Of a DNA stretch of 64,000 bases, positions 51,710 to 61,271 are shown piece by piece. Positions within the stretch are counted from its first letter, which is position 1. Every line of letters begins with the position of its first letter. The stretch is from the NCBI GenBank assembly GCA_900472675.1, contig UCJA01000017.1:43882-107881 (forward strand), in the 5' to 3' direction. Source of the DNA: Hyphomicrobiales bacterium. GTDB lineage: Bacteria; Pseudomonadota; Alphaproteobacteria; Rhizobiales; Rhizobiaceae. A model generated the notes under the pieces. The model had not been told where the DNA came from and made no database searches. It saw nothing but the letters and a program-made list of their open reading frames with translations. Position numbers and translations under genes: made by a program.

Positions 51710-51988
51710 TCACTTGTTCAGTGCATCCTTGAGCGCCTTGGCAGGTGCGAAGGTCAGCTTCTTCGAAGCCGCAACCGTCATCTTCTCCCCAGTCGCAGGA
51801 TTGCGACCCTCGCGCTCAGGCGATGCTTTCACTTTAAATTTGCCGAAGCCGGGGATCGACGTTTCTGCACCGGAGCCTGCGGCATCGGCGATGGCCTGGA
51901 ACACGGCCTCGACAATGCCCTTGGCCTGAACTTTCGTCAGGCCGTTGTCGGCTGCAATCTTGTCGGCGATTTCATTGGTTGTGGTCAT
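51710..51988 (-). CDS. HU-family DNA-binding protein
   Basis: This 92-residue nucleoid-associated protein has the HU/IHF fold: ADKIAADNGLTKVQAKGIVE, then the DNA-binding arm GFGKFKVKASPEREGRNPAT with the conserved GRNP, and TFAPAKALKDALNK. The ATG at 51988 has GAGGAA upstream. It probably bends and compacts DNA; plasmid copies may assist replication or conjugation. Confidence 0.9.
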   Translation of the reverse strand: MTTTNEIADKIAADNGLTKVQAKGIVEAVFQAIADAAGSGAETSIPGFGKFKVKASPEREGRNPATGEKMTVAASKKLTFAPAKALKDALNK

Positions 51989-52031
51989 GGAAATTCCTCG
52001 CAAAGTATAACAATGCGAAATCCGTGTCAGC

Positions 52032-52337
52032 TTATGGCCGTATTGTCATCGACAACGATGGGGACGAGGGTTGGATCCACTGGATGTCCACAGGTCGTTT
52101 CGGCCGATAGCCCCTTTTGCGCTTTTCGCGAAGGACATCGAGGAACAGGCTGACGGCCTGGCTTTCGTTGTCGAACAGATGCACCATCTGCTGCCCGCGC
52201 GTTCCAATCGGGCCCCAGGCGCGTACGAGCGACACCTCACCAAACAATGTCGGCTGAATGGCAAGCGCGTAGAACCGCGCCATGTTCTTTTCTGGCGCGA
52301 TACGCTCGACATAGAGGCGGTAGGGCTGCGTGATCAT
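52032..52337 (-). CDS. WGR-domain protein
   Basis: This 101-residue protein is essentially one WGR domain: MITQPYRLYVERIAPEKNMA, then the signature in SLVRAWGPIGTRGQQMVHLF, and SLFLDVLREKRKRGYRP. WGR domains are found in PARPs and alone on many rhizobial plasmids next to conjugation genes; nucleic-acid binding is suspected. It is in line with HU and the nuclease remnant. Confidence 0.85.
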   Translation of the reverse strand: MITQPYRLYVERIAPEKNMARFYALAIQPTLFGEVSLVRAWGPIGTRGQQMVHLFDNESQAVSLFLDVLREKRKRGYRPKRPVDIQWIQPSSPSLSMTIRP

Positions 52338-52431
52338 AACAGAAGAATCGCGCGTTATGATTCGGCGGTCCAATGAGAGTTTTGAATCGGACGGGCATTA
52401 TCGATTCACAACGATGATCCTTGTTTCCGTT

Positions 52432-52883
52432 TCATTCGCACCAACTCCGGCGCGATCCTTGCCACTTCCGAGCCAAGCCTTCGGCGACGAGAATATCGCT
52501 GACCGATCGCCGATCGCGGTAGACGATCCGGAGCTTGCGACCGAAGCGATCTTCATCTCTGGCGGTCGTCTGGAGCGAGATTGGACCCGAATTTAGGATG
52601 CCGAGCAGACGCTGTTTCGCCGCAAGTCCTCGCTCGCGTTCGCGCTCGCATCTTGGCGGGCTTAGCTCCGGCGTGTCGATGTCGGCGATCCGGATCTTTT
52701 CCCCTCGAAACCAGAACGTGTCGCCGTCCACTACGCAGGTGATACGGTGCCCGCTTCCGCAGATAGAGAAGGCTTCGCTCGCGCTGCTTGCACTGCTTGA
52801 AGGCTGGGCTGAGGCAACAGATGCGAGGATGCCAATGGCTAGTGGGATAGGCTGGCAATTGCCGTAAAAAGTCTCAATGTCAT
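52432..52883 (-). pseudogene. Thermonuclease (SNase)-like protein with a frameshift in the signal peptide
   Basis: From the ATG at 52883, which overlaps the traG stop, the frame reads MTLRLFTAIAS. It then meets a stop, while the neighbouring frame (offset by one base) continues as PLAIGILASVASAQPSSSAS into CVVDGDTFWFRGEKIRIADI and IDTPELSPPRC (SNase active-site Asp and loop), ending ARKWQGSRRSWCE. A one-base deletion in the leader thus separates the start from an otherwise intact nuclease. No ATG, GTG or TTG exists in the downstream frame before the domain's VDGD. A sequencing error is the main alternative. Confidence 0.7.
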
Positions 52884-54844
52884 GTCACCTCTATGTCTAT
52901 CGTCGGAGCGGCCTTATAGCTCTTCACCCCTTCTGTGATTGGCTTGTGAAACCGGTTTTCTCCAACGGACTCGCTCATGTCCTTACGTCTGAACCAGATG
53001 GCGCGTCCGCATCGGAGCGGCGGATTGCCCGATGTGAACACGATCTGCTCGTCCGCGCGCATGCGCAGCACCTCATGCGGCAGGATCAGCGGCCGGCGGC
53101 TGAGCTGCCGGGAACGTGAGCGCGACGATCCCTTCATCCCTGAGGAGCGGTTTGTCTGGTCGACTTCGACTGTCGTATCGCCGCAGCGTTTCGAGATGTA
53201 GTCAGCAGTATCAGGGTCGTTGATCGCGGCAAAAGAGATCCACGACGCAGATTCGAACCACTTGCTCGTTGCATCCCGCCCGCCATAGGCCTCGCGCATC
53301 TGGCCGATGGACTGGAAGATCATCGTCAGCGTGATGCCATATTTGCGCCCGGCGTCGCGGGCGGTTTCCAGGATGCGCAGATAGCCGAGTCTGGCGACTT
53401 CGTCGAGCAGGAAGAGAGCGCGACCTTTCACATCGCCGTTCCGATTGTAGATGGCATTTAGCAGCGATCCGATAACCACACGTGCCAGTCCCGGATGGGC
53501 TTCGAGGACCTTTAGATCGAGCGCAATGAAGATATCTGTCCCGCCATCGGCAAGATCGTCGGTCGAGAAACTGTCGCCCGAGACGAGCGCGGCGTAGTTC
53601 GGATAGGACAGCCAGTGCGTCTCTTTCACCGCATTGGCATAGACCCCGGAAAACGTCTCCGGTGTCATGTTCACGAAGACCGAAACATTCTCCTTCACGA
53701 AGTCCGATTCCGACTGCTCGTAGATCTTGGTCAGGCGCGCCCGCAGCTGTGGTTCAGGCTCCGAAAGGTTCGTCCGCACGCGGCGCAGCGTCTGGTTTTC
53801 CTCGTCCGTGTGACCGGACAGGCAGACGTCGGCGATAAGAGCCGTCAGAAGCTGCATCGCCGACGCCCGGAAGAAATCGTCGCGCGCCGAGGCCGATCGC
53901 GGATTGTCGGTCATGATCCAGGTCGCAACGGCGACGATGTCCTCTTCTTTCGTGCTGCCATGTCGACCGATCCAGTCGAGCGCGTTGAAGCCGATGCCTG
54001 ATGCCGAGGGATCGAGAATGATCACCTTCCGGCCAGCTTTGCGGCGATGCTCTGAGACCATCGGCGCGACTTCGCTCGACGGGTCGAGGACGACGAGGCC
54101 GCCACCCCACTTGAGCGCGGTCGGGACGGTTACCGACGTTGTCTTGAAGCCACCGGAGCCGGCGAAGACGATGCCATGCGAAGAACCGAAGGAGCCGTCG
54201 AAGCATAGGAGCGGGCTCTTGCCCCCCGCGCCCCAGGTCGACGGATCGTCGGAGCGGAACGACACAGCCGCAACGCTGTCGCGATCGACGCGATATCGCT
54301 CACCGACGACGATGCCGCCGGGATCGGGGAAAAGTTTTGCAGCCTCCTGCACCTTCATCCAGTCGGCCTCGCCATGCACCGCTCGCTTTCCACCAATCCG
54401 CCGTGGTGCGGCTTTGGCAAAAGCTGCGTTCCCCTTCATCGCGACGCGCAGTGCGAAGACGCCGGCGAGGAACGTTATCGATGCGCCAAGCATCGTTGCG
54501 GGGTCCGCATATCCGAGCACGGATTGTCCTCTCGGGATGTCGCCAGCGATCCCGGCCAGGCGAACTCCCTCGCGCAGGAGAGCGATGAGGATTACCACTC
54601 CATTTCCGCTGAAGACGCCCCATCCTGCCGCCTTGATACCCACTGCGCCATTTGCCGCGAACATAAAGATCGTGCCAATTGCAGCCGCGGTGGCATAGGG
54701 CAGCGCGAGGCCGATACGCCCGAGCATCAGCTTGGCCTGCGCGGTCTTGCCGAACGCAGCCAGCCAGTGTTCGATCCCCGGTAAAAACACCACGACGACG
54801 ATCATCGTCGTGGCCGGGACGATGGCGAGGAACACTTTACTCAC
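52880..54844 (-). CDS. traG: Type IV coupling protein TraG
   Basis: This 654-residue inner-membrane ATPase delivers the relaxase-DNA complex to the mating channel. Three or four N-terminal membrane segments (about 1-135) are followed by Walker A AGSGGFKTTSV (about 220-230), Walker B ALFLLDEVARLG and the VirD4-type ending. It is typical of Ti-plasmid TraG. The start overlaps the end of traD by 8 bases and its stop overlaps the nuclease remnant, showing a tight traCDG operon. Confidence 0.96.
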   Translation of the reverse strand: MSKVFLAIVPATTMIVVVVFLPGIEHWLAAFGKTAQAKLMLGRIGLALPYATAAAIGTIFMFAANGAVGIKAAGWGVFSGNGVVILIALLREGVRLAGIAGDIPRGQSVLGYADPATMLGASITFLAGVFALRVAMKGNAAFAKAAPRRIGGKRAVHGEADWMKVQEAAKLFPDPGGIVVGERYRVDRDSVAAVSFRSDDPSTWGAGGKSPLLCFDGSFGSSHGIVFAGSGGFKTTSVTVPTALKWGGGLVVLDPSSEVAPMVSEHRRKAGRKVIILDPSASGIGFNALDWIGRHGSTKEEDIVAVATWIMTDNPRSASARDDFFRASAMQLLTALIADVCLSGHTDEENQTLRRVRTNLSEPEPQLRARLTKIYEQSESDFVKENVSVFVNMTPETFSGVYANAVKETHWLSYPNYAALVSGDSFSTDDLADGGTDIFIALDLKVLEAHPGLARVVIGSLLNAIYNRNGDVKGRALFLLDEVARLGYLRILETARDAGRKYGITLTMIFQSIGQMREAYGGRDATSKWFESASWISFAAINDPDTADYISKRCGDTTVEVDQTNRSSGMKGSSRSRSRQLSRRPLILPHEVLRMRADEQIVFTSGNPPLRCGRAIWFRRKDMSESVGENRFHKPITEGVKSYKAAPTIDIEVT

Positions 54845-55052
54845 TGTTACGACCGAACGCCTCCGCGCCTATCACTGTCAAGCGCGATTGCTCCGCATCG
54901 TCGCCCTTCAGGCGGCGACTGGCATCGATCAGCAGGCCGAGCAGGAGTGCCCGCTTCTCATAGCGCAGTCCTGCCTTGACGATCAGGCCACCGAGTTCGA
55001 TTTTTTCGCGCGTGTCTTTCTTGCGTGCGTCAGCCGTCATCGTGCGGGCCAT
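54837..55052 (-). CDS. traD: Conjugal transfer protein TraD
   Basis: This 71-residue protein of the Ti-type TraD family has the core ARKKDTREKIELGGLIVKAG and LLLGLLIDASRRLKG. It is needed for efficient DNA processing with TraC and TraA. ATG 55052 has GAGG upstream; ATG 55040 is an alternative. It lies 4 bases after the traC stop and overlaps traG. Confidence 0.9.
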   Translation of the reverse strand: MARTMTADARKKDTREKIELGGLIVKAGLRYEKRALLLGLLIDASRRLKGDDAEQSRLTVIGAEAFGRNSE

Positions 55053-55056
55053 CCGT

Positions 55057-55353
55057 TCAAGCCTCACGACCGCTGCCCGCAGCAGCGCCTGTCTCGATCG
55101 TCGCCGATGGTTCACTGCCGGCTCGACCATCCCCAGCATTTTTTCTTCCGGTCGAAGCCGCCTTACCTCCGCGAAACCGTCCGGTGATCTCTTCGAACGC
55201 AGCCTGTAACTCGGTTTCCTCGATCTCAATCTCACTGAGACCGGCCTTCAGCGCGATCCGGCCGATGCGCTCGGCCTCGCGTGTTTCCGCTTGTCTCAGC
55301 TGATCCTGCAGTCTGGCGATTTCTTCCCTGATCTTCGATGATGGTTTCTTCAT
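55057..55353 (-). CDS. traC: Conjugal transfer protein TraC
   Basis: This 98-residue relaxosome accessory protein starts MKKPSSKIREEIARLQDQLR and contains ERIGRIALKAGLSEIEIEET, as in Ti-plasmid TraC. The C-terminus is Gly/Ala-rich. The frame is open upstream into oriT, but the ATG at 55353 gives the family's length. It is the first gene of the leftward tra operon, downstream of a tra box. Confidence 0.9.
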   Translation of the reverse strand: MKKPSSKIREEIARLQDQLRQAETREAERIGRIALKAGLSEIEIEETELQAAFEEITGRFRGGKAASTGRKNAGDGRAGSEPSATIETGAAAGSGREA

Positions 55354-55426
55354 TCCGGTTGCATCTCCCTGGAAATCTTGGGCGTCTGTCTCGCTGCAAG
55401 ATTTCCTCAAAAGCACATCCGAAGGA

Positions 55427-55444
55427 ATGTGCAGATCTGCACGT
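55427..55444. promoter_or_regulatory. tra box (TraR binding site) between traC and traA
   Basis: ATGTGCAGATCTGCACGT differs by one base from the Ti-plasmid consensus ATGTGCAGATCTGCACAT. GCACAT at 55413-55418 adds an inverted half-site. Position between the divergent traCDG and traAFBH operons fits a shared, TraR-dependent promoter. Confidence 0.88.
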
Positions 55445-55495
55445 CGGCAAAGCCGACACTTTGGAGGATGATCCCGCCGTTCCGAAGGAGCGGAT

Positions 55496-55534
55496 CCAAG
55501 GGCGCAATTATACGTCGCTGATGCGACGCGTTGC
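55496..55534. other. Origin of conjugal transfer (oriT) with nick region
   Basis: CCAAGGGCGCAATTATACGT is followed by the hairpin CGTCGC-TGAT-GCGACG (55513-55528). AAGGGCGCA matches the RSF1010/Ti-type (MOBQ) nick region in reverse complement. It lies between the tra box and traA, exactly where Ti-type oriT is expected. A further hairpin GTCGGC-AAA-GCCGAC is at 55443-55457. Confidence 0.85.
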
Positions 55535-55609
55535 TCAGCGCCCGAAGTGCGGCCGACCATGGCCTGACCGCTCCCGACGAACGGCGTTCAAACCGGGAGC
55601 TTTACCGCT

Positions 55610-58600
55610 GTGGCCATCGCCCATTTCTCCGCCAGCTTCGTCAGCCGCGGCGGCGGCCGCAGCGTGGTGCTGTCTGCGGCCTACCGGCACTGCGCGAAGA
55701 TGGAATACGAACGCGAGGCCCGTACCGTCGACTACACTCGGAAAGAGGGGCTTGTGCATGAGGAATTCCTGCTCCCGGCCGATGCCCCGAAATGGGTCCG
55801 CGCGATGATCGCCGACCGCTCTGTCGCCGGAGCGTCGGAAGCCTTCTGGAACAAGGTCGAGGCCTTCGAGAAGCGTTCCGATGCGCAGCTCGCTCGCGAC
55901 TTGACCATAGCGCTTCCACTGGAGCTGTCGACCGAGCAGAACATCGCCCTGGTGCGGGACTTTGTCGACAAGCATATCCTTGCCAAGGGCATGGTGGCCG
56001 ACTGGGTTTACCATGGCAATCCCGGCAATCCGCATATCCACCTGATGACCACCTTGCGGCCGCTGACCAAGGACGGGTTCGGATCGAAGAAGGTGGCGGT
56101 CACGGCCAAGGACGGCCAGCCGGTCCGCACGAAGTCCGGGAAAATCCTCTATGAGCTCTGGGCTGGATCGACGGATGACTTCAATTCCTTACGCGATGGA
56201 TGGTTCGAGCGGCTGAACCATCACCTGGCGCTTGGCGGCATCGATCTCCGTATCGACGGCCGTTCCTATGAGAAGCAGGGTATCGACCTCGAACCGACAA
56301 TCCATCTCGGCGTTGGCGCAAAGGCGATCGAGCGCAAGGCGCAGGAGCAGGGCGTCCGGCCAGAGCTCGAACGGATCGAACTGAACGAAGAGCGGCGGAG
56401 CGAGAACACCCGCCGCATTCTGAATAATCCAGCCATTGTGCTCGACCTGATCACGCGAGAAAAGAGCGTCTTCGATGAACGCGATATCGCCAAGGTTCTG
56501 CATCGCTACGTCGATGACCCGGCTGTCTTCCAGCAACTGATGTTACGCATCATCCTGAACCCGGAAGTCTTGCGTTTGCAGCGTGACACGATCGAGTTCG
56601 CGACCGGAGAAAAGGTGCCGGCCCGTTATTCGACCCGGGTGATGATCCGGCTGGAAGCGATGATGGTGCGACAGGCGTTATGGCTGTCGAACGGGGACGG
56701 TCATGCTGTCTCTGAAGCCGCTCTGGACGCAACGTTCCGGCGGCATGAGCGGTTGTCGCAGGAGCAGAAAGCGGCGATCGAGCGGATCGCCGGTCCCGCC
56801 CGGATCGCGGCCGTGGTTGGACGCGCTGGCGCGGGCAAGACCACGATGATGAAGGCCGCCTGCGAGGCGTGGGAACTGGCCGGCTATCGTGTCGTTGGCG
56901 GAGCGCTTGCCGGCAAGGCGGCAGAGGGGCTGGAGAAGGAAGCCGGGATCGAGAGCCGGACGCTCGCGTCGTGGGAGTTGCGCTGGAATCGGGGCCGTGA
57001 CGTTCTCGATGACAAAACGGTCTTCGTCATGGACGAGGCCGGCATGGTCGCCTCAAAACAGATGGCCGGCTTCGTCGATACCGTCGTCAGGGCAGGCGCC
57101 GCCAAGATCGTACTGGTTGGCGATCCTGAACAACTCCAGCCGATCGAGGCGGGTGCTGCCTTCCGCGCCATCGTTGACCGCATCGGTTATGCCGAACTCG
57201 AGACGATCTATCGCCAGCGCGAGGACTGGATGCGCAAGGCATCGCTCGATCTGGCCCGAGGCAACGTGGAAAAAGCGCTGACCGCCTATGATGCCAATGT
57301 CAGGATCACGGGAACGCGCCTGAAGGCCGAAGCGGTCGAGCGGCTCATCGGTGACTGGAACCACGATTACGATCAGACGAAGACAACATTGATCCTCGCG
57401 CATCTGCGCCGCGACGTGCGCATGCTGAACATTATGGCCCGCGAAAAACTGGTCGAACGCGGCATTGTCGGTGAGGGCCATGTCTTCAAAACGGCCGACG
57501 GTGTCAGGCAATTCGACGCGGGAGACCAAATCGTCTTCCTGAAGAACGAAGGTTCACTCGGCGTCAAGAACGGCATGATCGCTCATGTCATTGAGGCTGC
57601 ACCGAGCAGGATCGTTGCTGTCATCGGAGAGGGCGATCAGCGCCGGCAGGTCATCGTCGAGCAGCGCTTCTACAGCAATCTCGATCATGGTTACGCGACC
57701 ACGATCCATAAAAGCCAAGGCGCGACCGTCGACCGGGTGAAGGTGTTGGCAAGCCTCTCGCTGGACCGGCATCTGACCTATGTGGCGATGACCCGCCATC
57801 GCGAGGATCTGCAGCTTTATTACGGTCACCGGTCCTTCGCCTTTAACGGCGGACTTGCCAAGGTGCTCTCCCGAAAGAATGCAAAGGAGACTACGCTCGA
57901 TTATGAGCGCGGAAAGCTTTACCGCGAGGCGCTGCGGTTCGCTGAAAGTCGCGGCCTCAGCATTGTCCAGGTGGCGCGGACGCTACTACGCGACCAACTC
58001 GACTGGACGCTGCGCCAGAAGACGAAACTGGTCGATCTCGGCCAGCGCCTTGCCGTCTTTGCAGAGCGTCTCGGTCTGCACCACCCCATAAAAACCCAAA
58101 CGATGAAGGAGGCCGCGCCCATGGTTGCAGGCATCAGGACATTTTCCGGTTCCGTCGCCGATACGGTGGAGCAAAAGCTCGACACTGATCCAGCCCTGAA
58201 GAAGCAATGGGCAGAGGTCTCGGCCCGCTTCTCTTATGTGTTCGCCGATCCCGAAACTGCTTTCCGGGCGATGAACTTCGATGCGATGCTAGTGGATAAG
58301 GAAACGGCCAAACTGGCGCTTCAGACGCTGACGACCGCCCCGGCATCGATTGGGCCGCTGCGGGGCAAGACCGGCATTCTTGTCAGCAAGACTGAGCGCG
58401 AGGACCGTCGCGTTGCGGACCTCAATGTTCCGGCCCTGAAGCGCGATCTTGAGCAGTATCTGAGGATGCGCGAGACCGCCGGGCAGCGGTTGCAGGCTGA
58501 CGAGCAGGCATTGCGTCAGCGCGTGTCGATCGACATCCCGGCATTGTCGCCGGCAGCATATGTGGTGCTGGAGCGCGTGCGTGATGCGATCGACCGCAAC

Positions 58601-58912
58601 GATCTGCCGGCGGCTATGGCATATGCACTGAGCAATCGGGAAACCAGGCCGGAGATTGACGGGTTCAACCAGGCCGTCACCGAACGCTTCGGCGAGCGTA
58701 CCCTGCTCACCAATGCCGCGCGCGAACCATCCAGAAAGCTCTTCGACAGACTCTCCGAAGGGATGCCCAAGCAGAAGGAGCGTCTGACAGAGGCCTGGCC
58801 GATCATGCGCGCGTCCCAGCAGCTCGCCGCTCACGAGCGCACCGTCCAGAACCTGCGGCAGGCCGAGGATTTGCGTCTCGCCCAGCGCCAGACGCCGGTG
58901 ATGAAACAATGA
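55610..58912 (+). CDS. traA: Conjugative relaxase/helicase TraA
   Basis: This 1100-residue protein nicks oriT and unwinds the transferred strand. The MOBQ relaxase domain (about 1-250) has SAAYRHCAKM with a candidate catalytic Tyr and the metal-binding GNPHIHLMTTLRPL. A RecD-like helicase follows (VVGRAGAGKTTMMKA at about 400-414; VFVMDEAGM as Walker B; YATTIHKSQGATVDRV as a later motif). A Ti-type C-terminal domain completes it. The GTG at 55610 has GGGAG upstream. Its stop overlaps the traF ATG. Confidence 0.95.
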   Translation: MAIAHFSASFVSRGGGRSVVLSAAYRHCAKMEYEREARTVDYTRKEGLVHEEFLLPADAPKWVRAMIADRSVAGASEAFWNKVEAFEKRSDAQLARDLTIALPLELSTEQNIALVRDFVDKHILAKGMVADWVYHGNPGNPHIHLMTTLRPLTKDGFGSKKVAVTAKDGQPVRTKSGKILYELWAGSTDDFNSLRDGWFERLNHHLALGGIDLRIDGRSYEKQGIDLEPTIHLGVGAKAIERKAQEQGVRPELERIELNEERRSENTRRILNNPAIVLDLITREKSVFDERDIAKVLHRYVDDPAVFQQLMLRIILNPEVLRLQRDTIEFATGEKVPARYSTRVMIRLEAMMVRQALWLSNGDGHAVSEAALDATFRRHERLSQEQKAAIERIAGPARIAAVVGRAGAGKTTMMKAACEAWELAGYRVVGGALAGKAAEGLEKEAGIESRTLASWELRWNRGRDVLDDKTVFVMDEAGMVASKQMAGFVDTVVRAGAAKIVLVGDPEQLQPIEAGAAFRAIVDRIGYAELETIYRQREDWMRKASLDLARGNVEKALTAYDANVRITGTRLKAEAVERLIGDWNHDYDQTKTTLILAHLRRDVRMLNIMAREKLVERGIVGEGHVFKTADGVRQFDAGDQIVFLKNEGSLGVKNGMIAHVIEAAPSRIVAVIGEGDQRRQVIVEQRFYSNLDHGYATTIHKSQGATVDRVKVLASLSLDRHLTYVAMTRHREDLQLYYGHRSFAFNGGLAKVLSRKNAKETTLDYERGKLYREALRFAESRGLSIVQVARTLLRDQLDWTLRQKTKLVDLGQRLAVFAERLGLHHPIKTQTMKEAAPMVAGIRTFSGSVADTVEQKLDTDPALKKQWAEVSARFSYVFADPETAFRAMNFDAMLVDKETAKLALQTLTTAPASIGPLRGKTGILVSKTEREDRRVADLNVPALKRDLEQYLRMRETAGQRLQADEQALRQRVSIDIPALSPAAYVVLERVRDAIDRNDLPAAMAYALSNRETRPEIDGFNQAVTERFGERTLLTNAAREPSRKLFDRLSEGMPKQKERLTEAWPIMRASQQLAAHERTVQNLRQAEDLRLAQRQTPVMKQ

Positions 58913-59436
58913 GGCGGCGCGTTCTCCTGTTCCTGGCCGGCGCGGGCGGGGCGATCGCCGCACTAGTGGCAGTCGCCTATATCGGCGGCTTTCGGTTGAA
59001 CCTGACACCGAGCGAGCCGCTTGGGCTCTGGCGTATCGTGGCCCTGCAGCGTCCGGTCGAAACTGGCGATCTCGTGTTCATCTGCCCACCGGTGACCGCC
59101 TCATTCGAGGAGGCACGCCGCCGCGGCTATGTCAGGCGTGGCCTCTGCCCCGGTGGCTTTGCGCCGCTGATCAAGACAGTGGCGGCACTTCCCGGACAGC
59201 ACATTGAAATCGGCGCGAATGTCACTGTCGATGGCAAGCCTCTCGCCTCATCGATCGTTCGCGCGAGCGATGGCGAGGGCAGGCCAATCACACCGTTCAA
59301 AACCGGCATCGTGCCACTGAAAAATCTGTTTCTTCACTCATCCTTTGCGAGCTCCTATGATAGTCGGTACTTCGGGCCGGTTCCCGACACGGGCCTTCTC
59401 GGCCTGGCGCGGCCGGTCCTCACTTTCGAACCGTAG
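58909..59436 (+). CDS. traF: Conjugative transfer signal peptidase TraF
   Basis: This 175-residue S26-family peptidase matures pilin (TrbC) in Ti-type systems. It has an N-terminal membrane anchor, NLTPSEPLGLWRIV with the catalytic Ser, and PLIKTVAALPGQHIEI with the catalytic Lys. DSRYFGPVPDTGLLGLARPV is the typical C-terminus. The ATG overlaps the traA stop and the gene's end overlaps traB. Confidence 0.92.
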   Translation: MRRRVLLFLAGAGGAIAALVAVAYIGGFRLNLTPSEPLGLWRIVALQRPVETGDLVFICPPVTASFEEARRRGYVRRGLCPGGFAPLIKTVAALPGQHIEIGANVTVDGKPLASSIVRASDGEGRPITPFKTGIVPLKNLFLHSSFASSYDSRYFGPVPDTGLLGLARPVLTFEP

Positions 59437-60622
59437 TTGGCGGCGTTCCTGCCTGCTCATCGCGGTATCCGTCGCCTGCGGCTGGACTGCCTGGAGCGGT
59501 CATGTGCTGGCCCTTCCTGTCGCTGTGTTGTTCCCGACGCTCTGGGCAATGTCGCCGTCGCGGCTGACGGCGGTGCTCGTGTCCGCCGGATATTTTTTAG
59601 GCGCCTCGCGTGGGCTGCCGCAGGGCGTCGCCAACTTCTATGGCGCCGATCTCTGGCCTGGGCTTCTTCTCTGGACAGCTGCTTCACTCTCCTTTGCCGG
59701 CGTGCATGCGGTGCTCTGGAAGGGGCGACCGGAAGGCAAGTCTCCGGGAGAAGGTCTAACGGGAATGGCAATCGCGGCGCGCTATCTAGCGGCGGTGGTG
59801 CTAATCGGGCTGCCGCCCTTCGGCATAACCGGCTGGGCACATCCACTGACCGCTACAGGCGTGCTTTTTCCGGGATGGGGATGGTGGGGGCTGGTCGCGA
59901 TGACAGCCGGCCTCGCGATGATGACATCGCGATATTGGCCGGCAACCGCCATCGTCCTGGGAGGATTGTGGCTCTGGTCCACTGCCACGTGGACATCACC
60001 GAATCTACCCGAGGGATGGAAGGGCGTCGACCTCGAACAGGGTGAGAAACTCGGACGAGACGGCTCGCTTGGTTATCACCATAACCTGATCGCAACGGTG
60101 CGCGAGTTTGCGGGAGGGAAAACCCGGTTCCTCGTTCTTCCCGAAAGTGCACTGGGCTTCTGGACGCCGACCGTGGCAAAGCTCTGGAGCCAGGGCTTGC
60201 AAGGCTCGGAGCTCACTGTGATCGCTGGAGCCGCCGTCATCGATCCAGGCGGCTACGACAATGTCATGGTGGCGATCTCGGCTGATGAAGCTCGAATTCT
60301 CTATCGCGAACGCATGCCGGTCCCGGTGTCCATGTGGCAGCCATGGCGGGCATGGACCGGGCAAGGTGGTGGGGCCCGCGCCAACCTCTTCGGCAATCCA
60401 GTTGTGCAAAGCGACGGCCAGAAGCTCGCCGCGCTGATCTGCTACGAACAGCTCCTCCTTTGGCCGGTCCTGCAGTCGATGCTGCATTCCCCCACCGCAA
60501 TCGTCGCCCCGGGCAACGGATGGTGGACGGCGGGAACGTCGATAGTCGACATTCAGAACGCGAGCGTGATCGCCTGGGCAAAACTCTTCGGACTGCCCGT
60601 TGTCACCGCTTTTAACAGATAA
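59357..60622 (+). CDS. traB: Conjugal transfer protein TraB
   Basis: This 421-residue membrane protein has several helices in the first half and a nitrilase-like second half (KTRFLVLPESALGFWTPTVA with Glu; AALICYEQLLLWPVL with Cys). In Ti plasmids TraB increases transfer efficiency. ATG 59357 lies inside the end of traF; TTG 59345 is an alternative. Confidence 0.9.
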   Translation: MIVGTSGRFPTRAFSAWRGRSSLSNRSWRRSCLLIAVSVACGWTAWSGHVLALPVAVLFPTLWAMSPSRLTAVLVSAGYFLGASRGLPQGVANFYGADLWPGLLLWTAASLSFAGVHAVLWKGRPEGKSPGEGLTGMAIAARYLAAVVLIGLPPFGITGWAHPLTATGVLFPGWGWWGLVAMTAGLAMMTSRYWPATAIVLGGLWLWSTATWTSPNLPEGWKGVDLEQGEKLGRDGSLGYHHNLIATVREFAGGKTRFLVLPESALGFWTPTVAKLWSQGLQGSELTVIAGAAVIDPGGYDNVMVAISADEARILYRERMPVPVSMWQPWRAWTGQGGGARANLFGNPVVQSDGQKLAALICYEQLLLWPVLQSMLHSPTAIVAPGNGWWTAGTSIVDIQNASVIAWAKLFGLPVVTAFNR

Positions 60623-60635
60623 GGAATTGTCCCCT

Positions 60636-61262
60636 ATGGTCGATGCCGCCCTCATCAAGGAATGCAGCGATCCCGGCCTTAAGCCGGCGATCGTCGAACA
60701 GTTCATCGAGCGGGCAGGATCTCAGGATCCATTAGCGGTCACGGTCCGGTCCGGAAACCGAGTGGTGCTCGTGCCCAAGCCGAAGACAGCAAAGGAAGCG
60801 TTGGCGCTTATCCGAGACAACCTCGGTCGCAATACCGTTCGCGTCGGGATAACACAATATTCTGCCGGGCTCGGCATCGTGGAGGCGGGCCAGATGAAGC
60901 CGGACCTGGTCGATGCTTGCGAAAACATGCGCATGGGCACGGCACTCTTCGCCAAGGTCTACCGGATCGTCACCAAGTGGTACGGCAATCCGACCGAGAA
61001 AAATGTTCTGCCGCAGGTGTTCGATGACGCCATCATCGCCTGGCAGACGGGTTATTTCGAAGGAACGGCAGTGTTTCGGGCGGAAGATCCAGGTGATGTA
61101 AAGCTCGCCCAGCCGGAGCCGGTCCGCCACGATGGCGCCGACACGCAAGCCGACTTCCCGGGAACAGAAACAAAGCCCGGGGTGCCAGCTGAAGCTTCAA
61201 CATCCGATCCCAACAAAGCAGGGATTAGGATCGACCTGTCCGGCATTGGCGCAAGTCGCTGA
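60636..61262 (+). CDS. traH: Conjugal transfer protein TraH (VirB1-like)
   Basis: This 208-residue protein starts MVDAALIKECSDPGLKPAIV. It contains EQFIERAGSQDPLAVTVRSG, in the position of the Glu and NPxAI of VirB1-like transglycosylases, and TQYSAGLGIVEAGQM. No clear signal peptide is present. AAGGAATTGT precedes the ATG at 60636. It is the last gene of the traAFBH operon. Confidence 0.88.
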   Translation: MVDAALIKECSDPGLKPAIVEQFIERAGSQDPLAVTVRSGNRVVLVPKPKTAKEALALIRDNLGRNTVRVGITQYSAGLGIVEAGQMKPDLVDACENMRMGTALFAKVYRIVTKWYGNPTEKNVLPQVFDDAIIAWQTGYFEGTAVFRAEDPGDVKLAQPEPVRHDGADTQADFPGTETKPGVPAEASTSDPNKAGIRIDLSGIGASR

Positions 61263-61271
61263 GTTCGCCGT

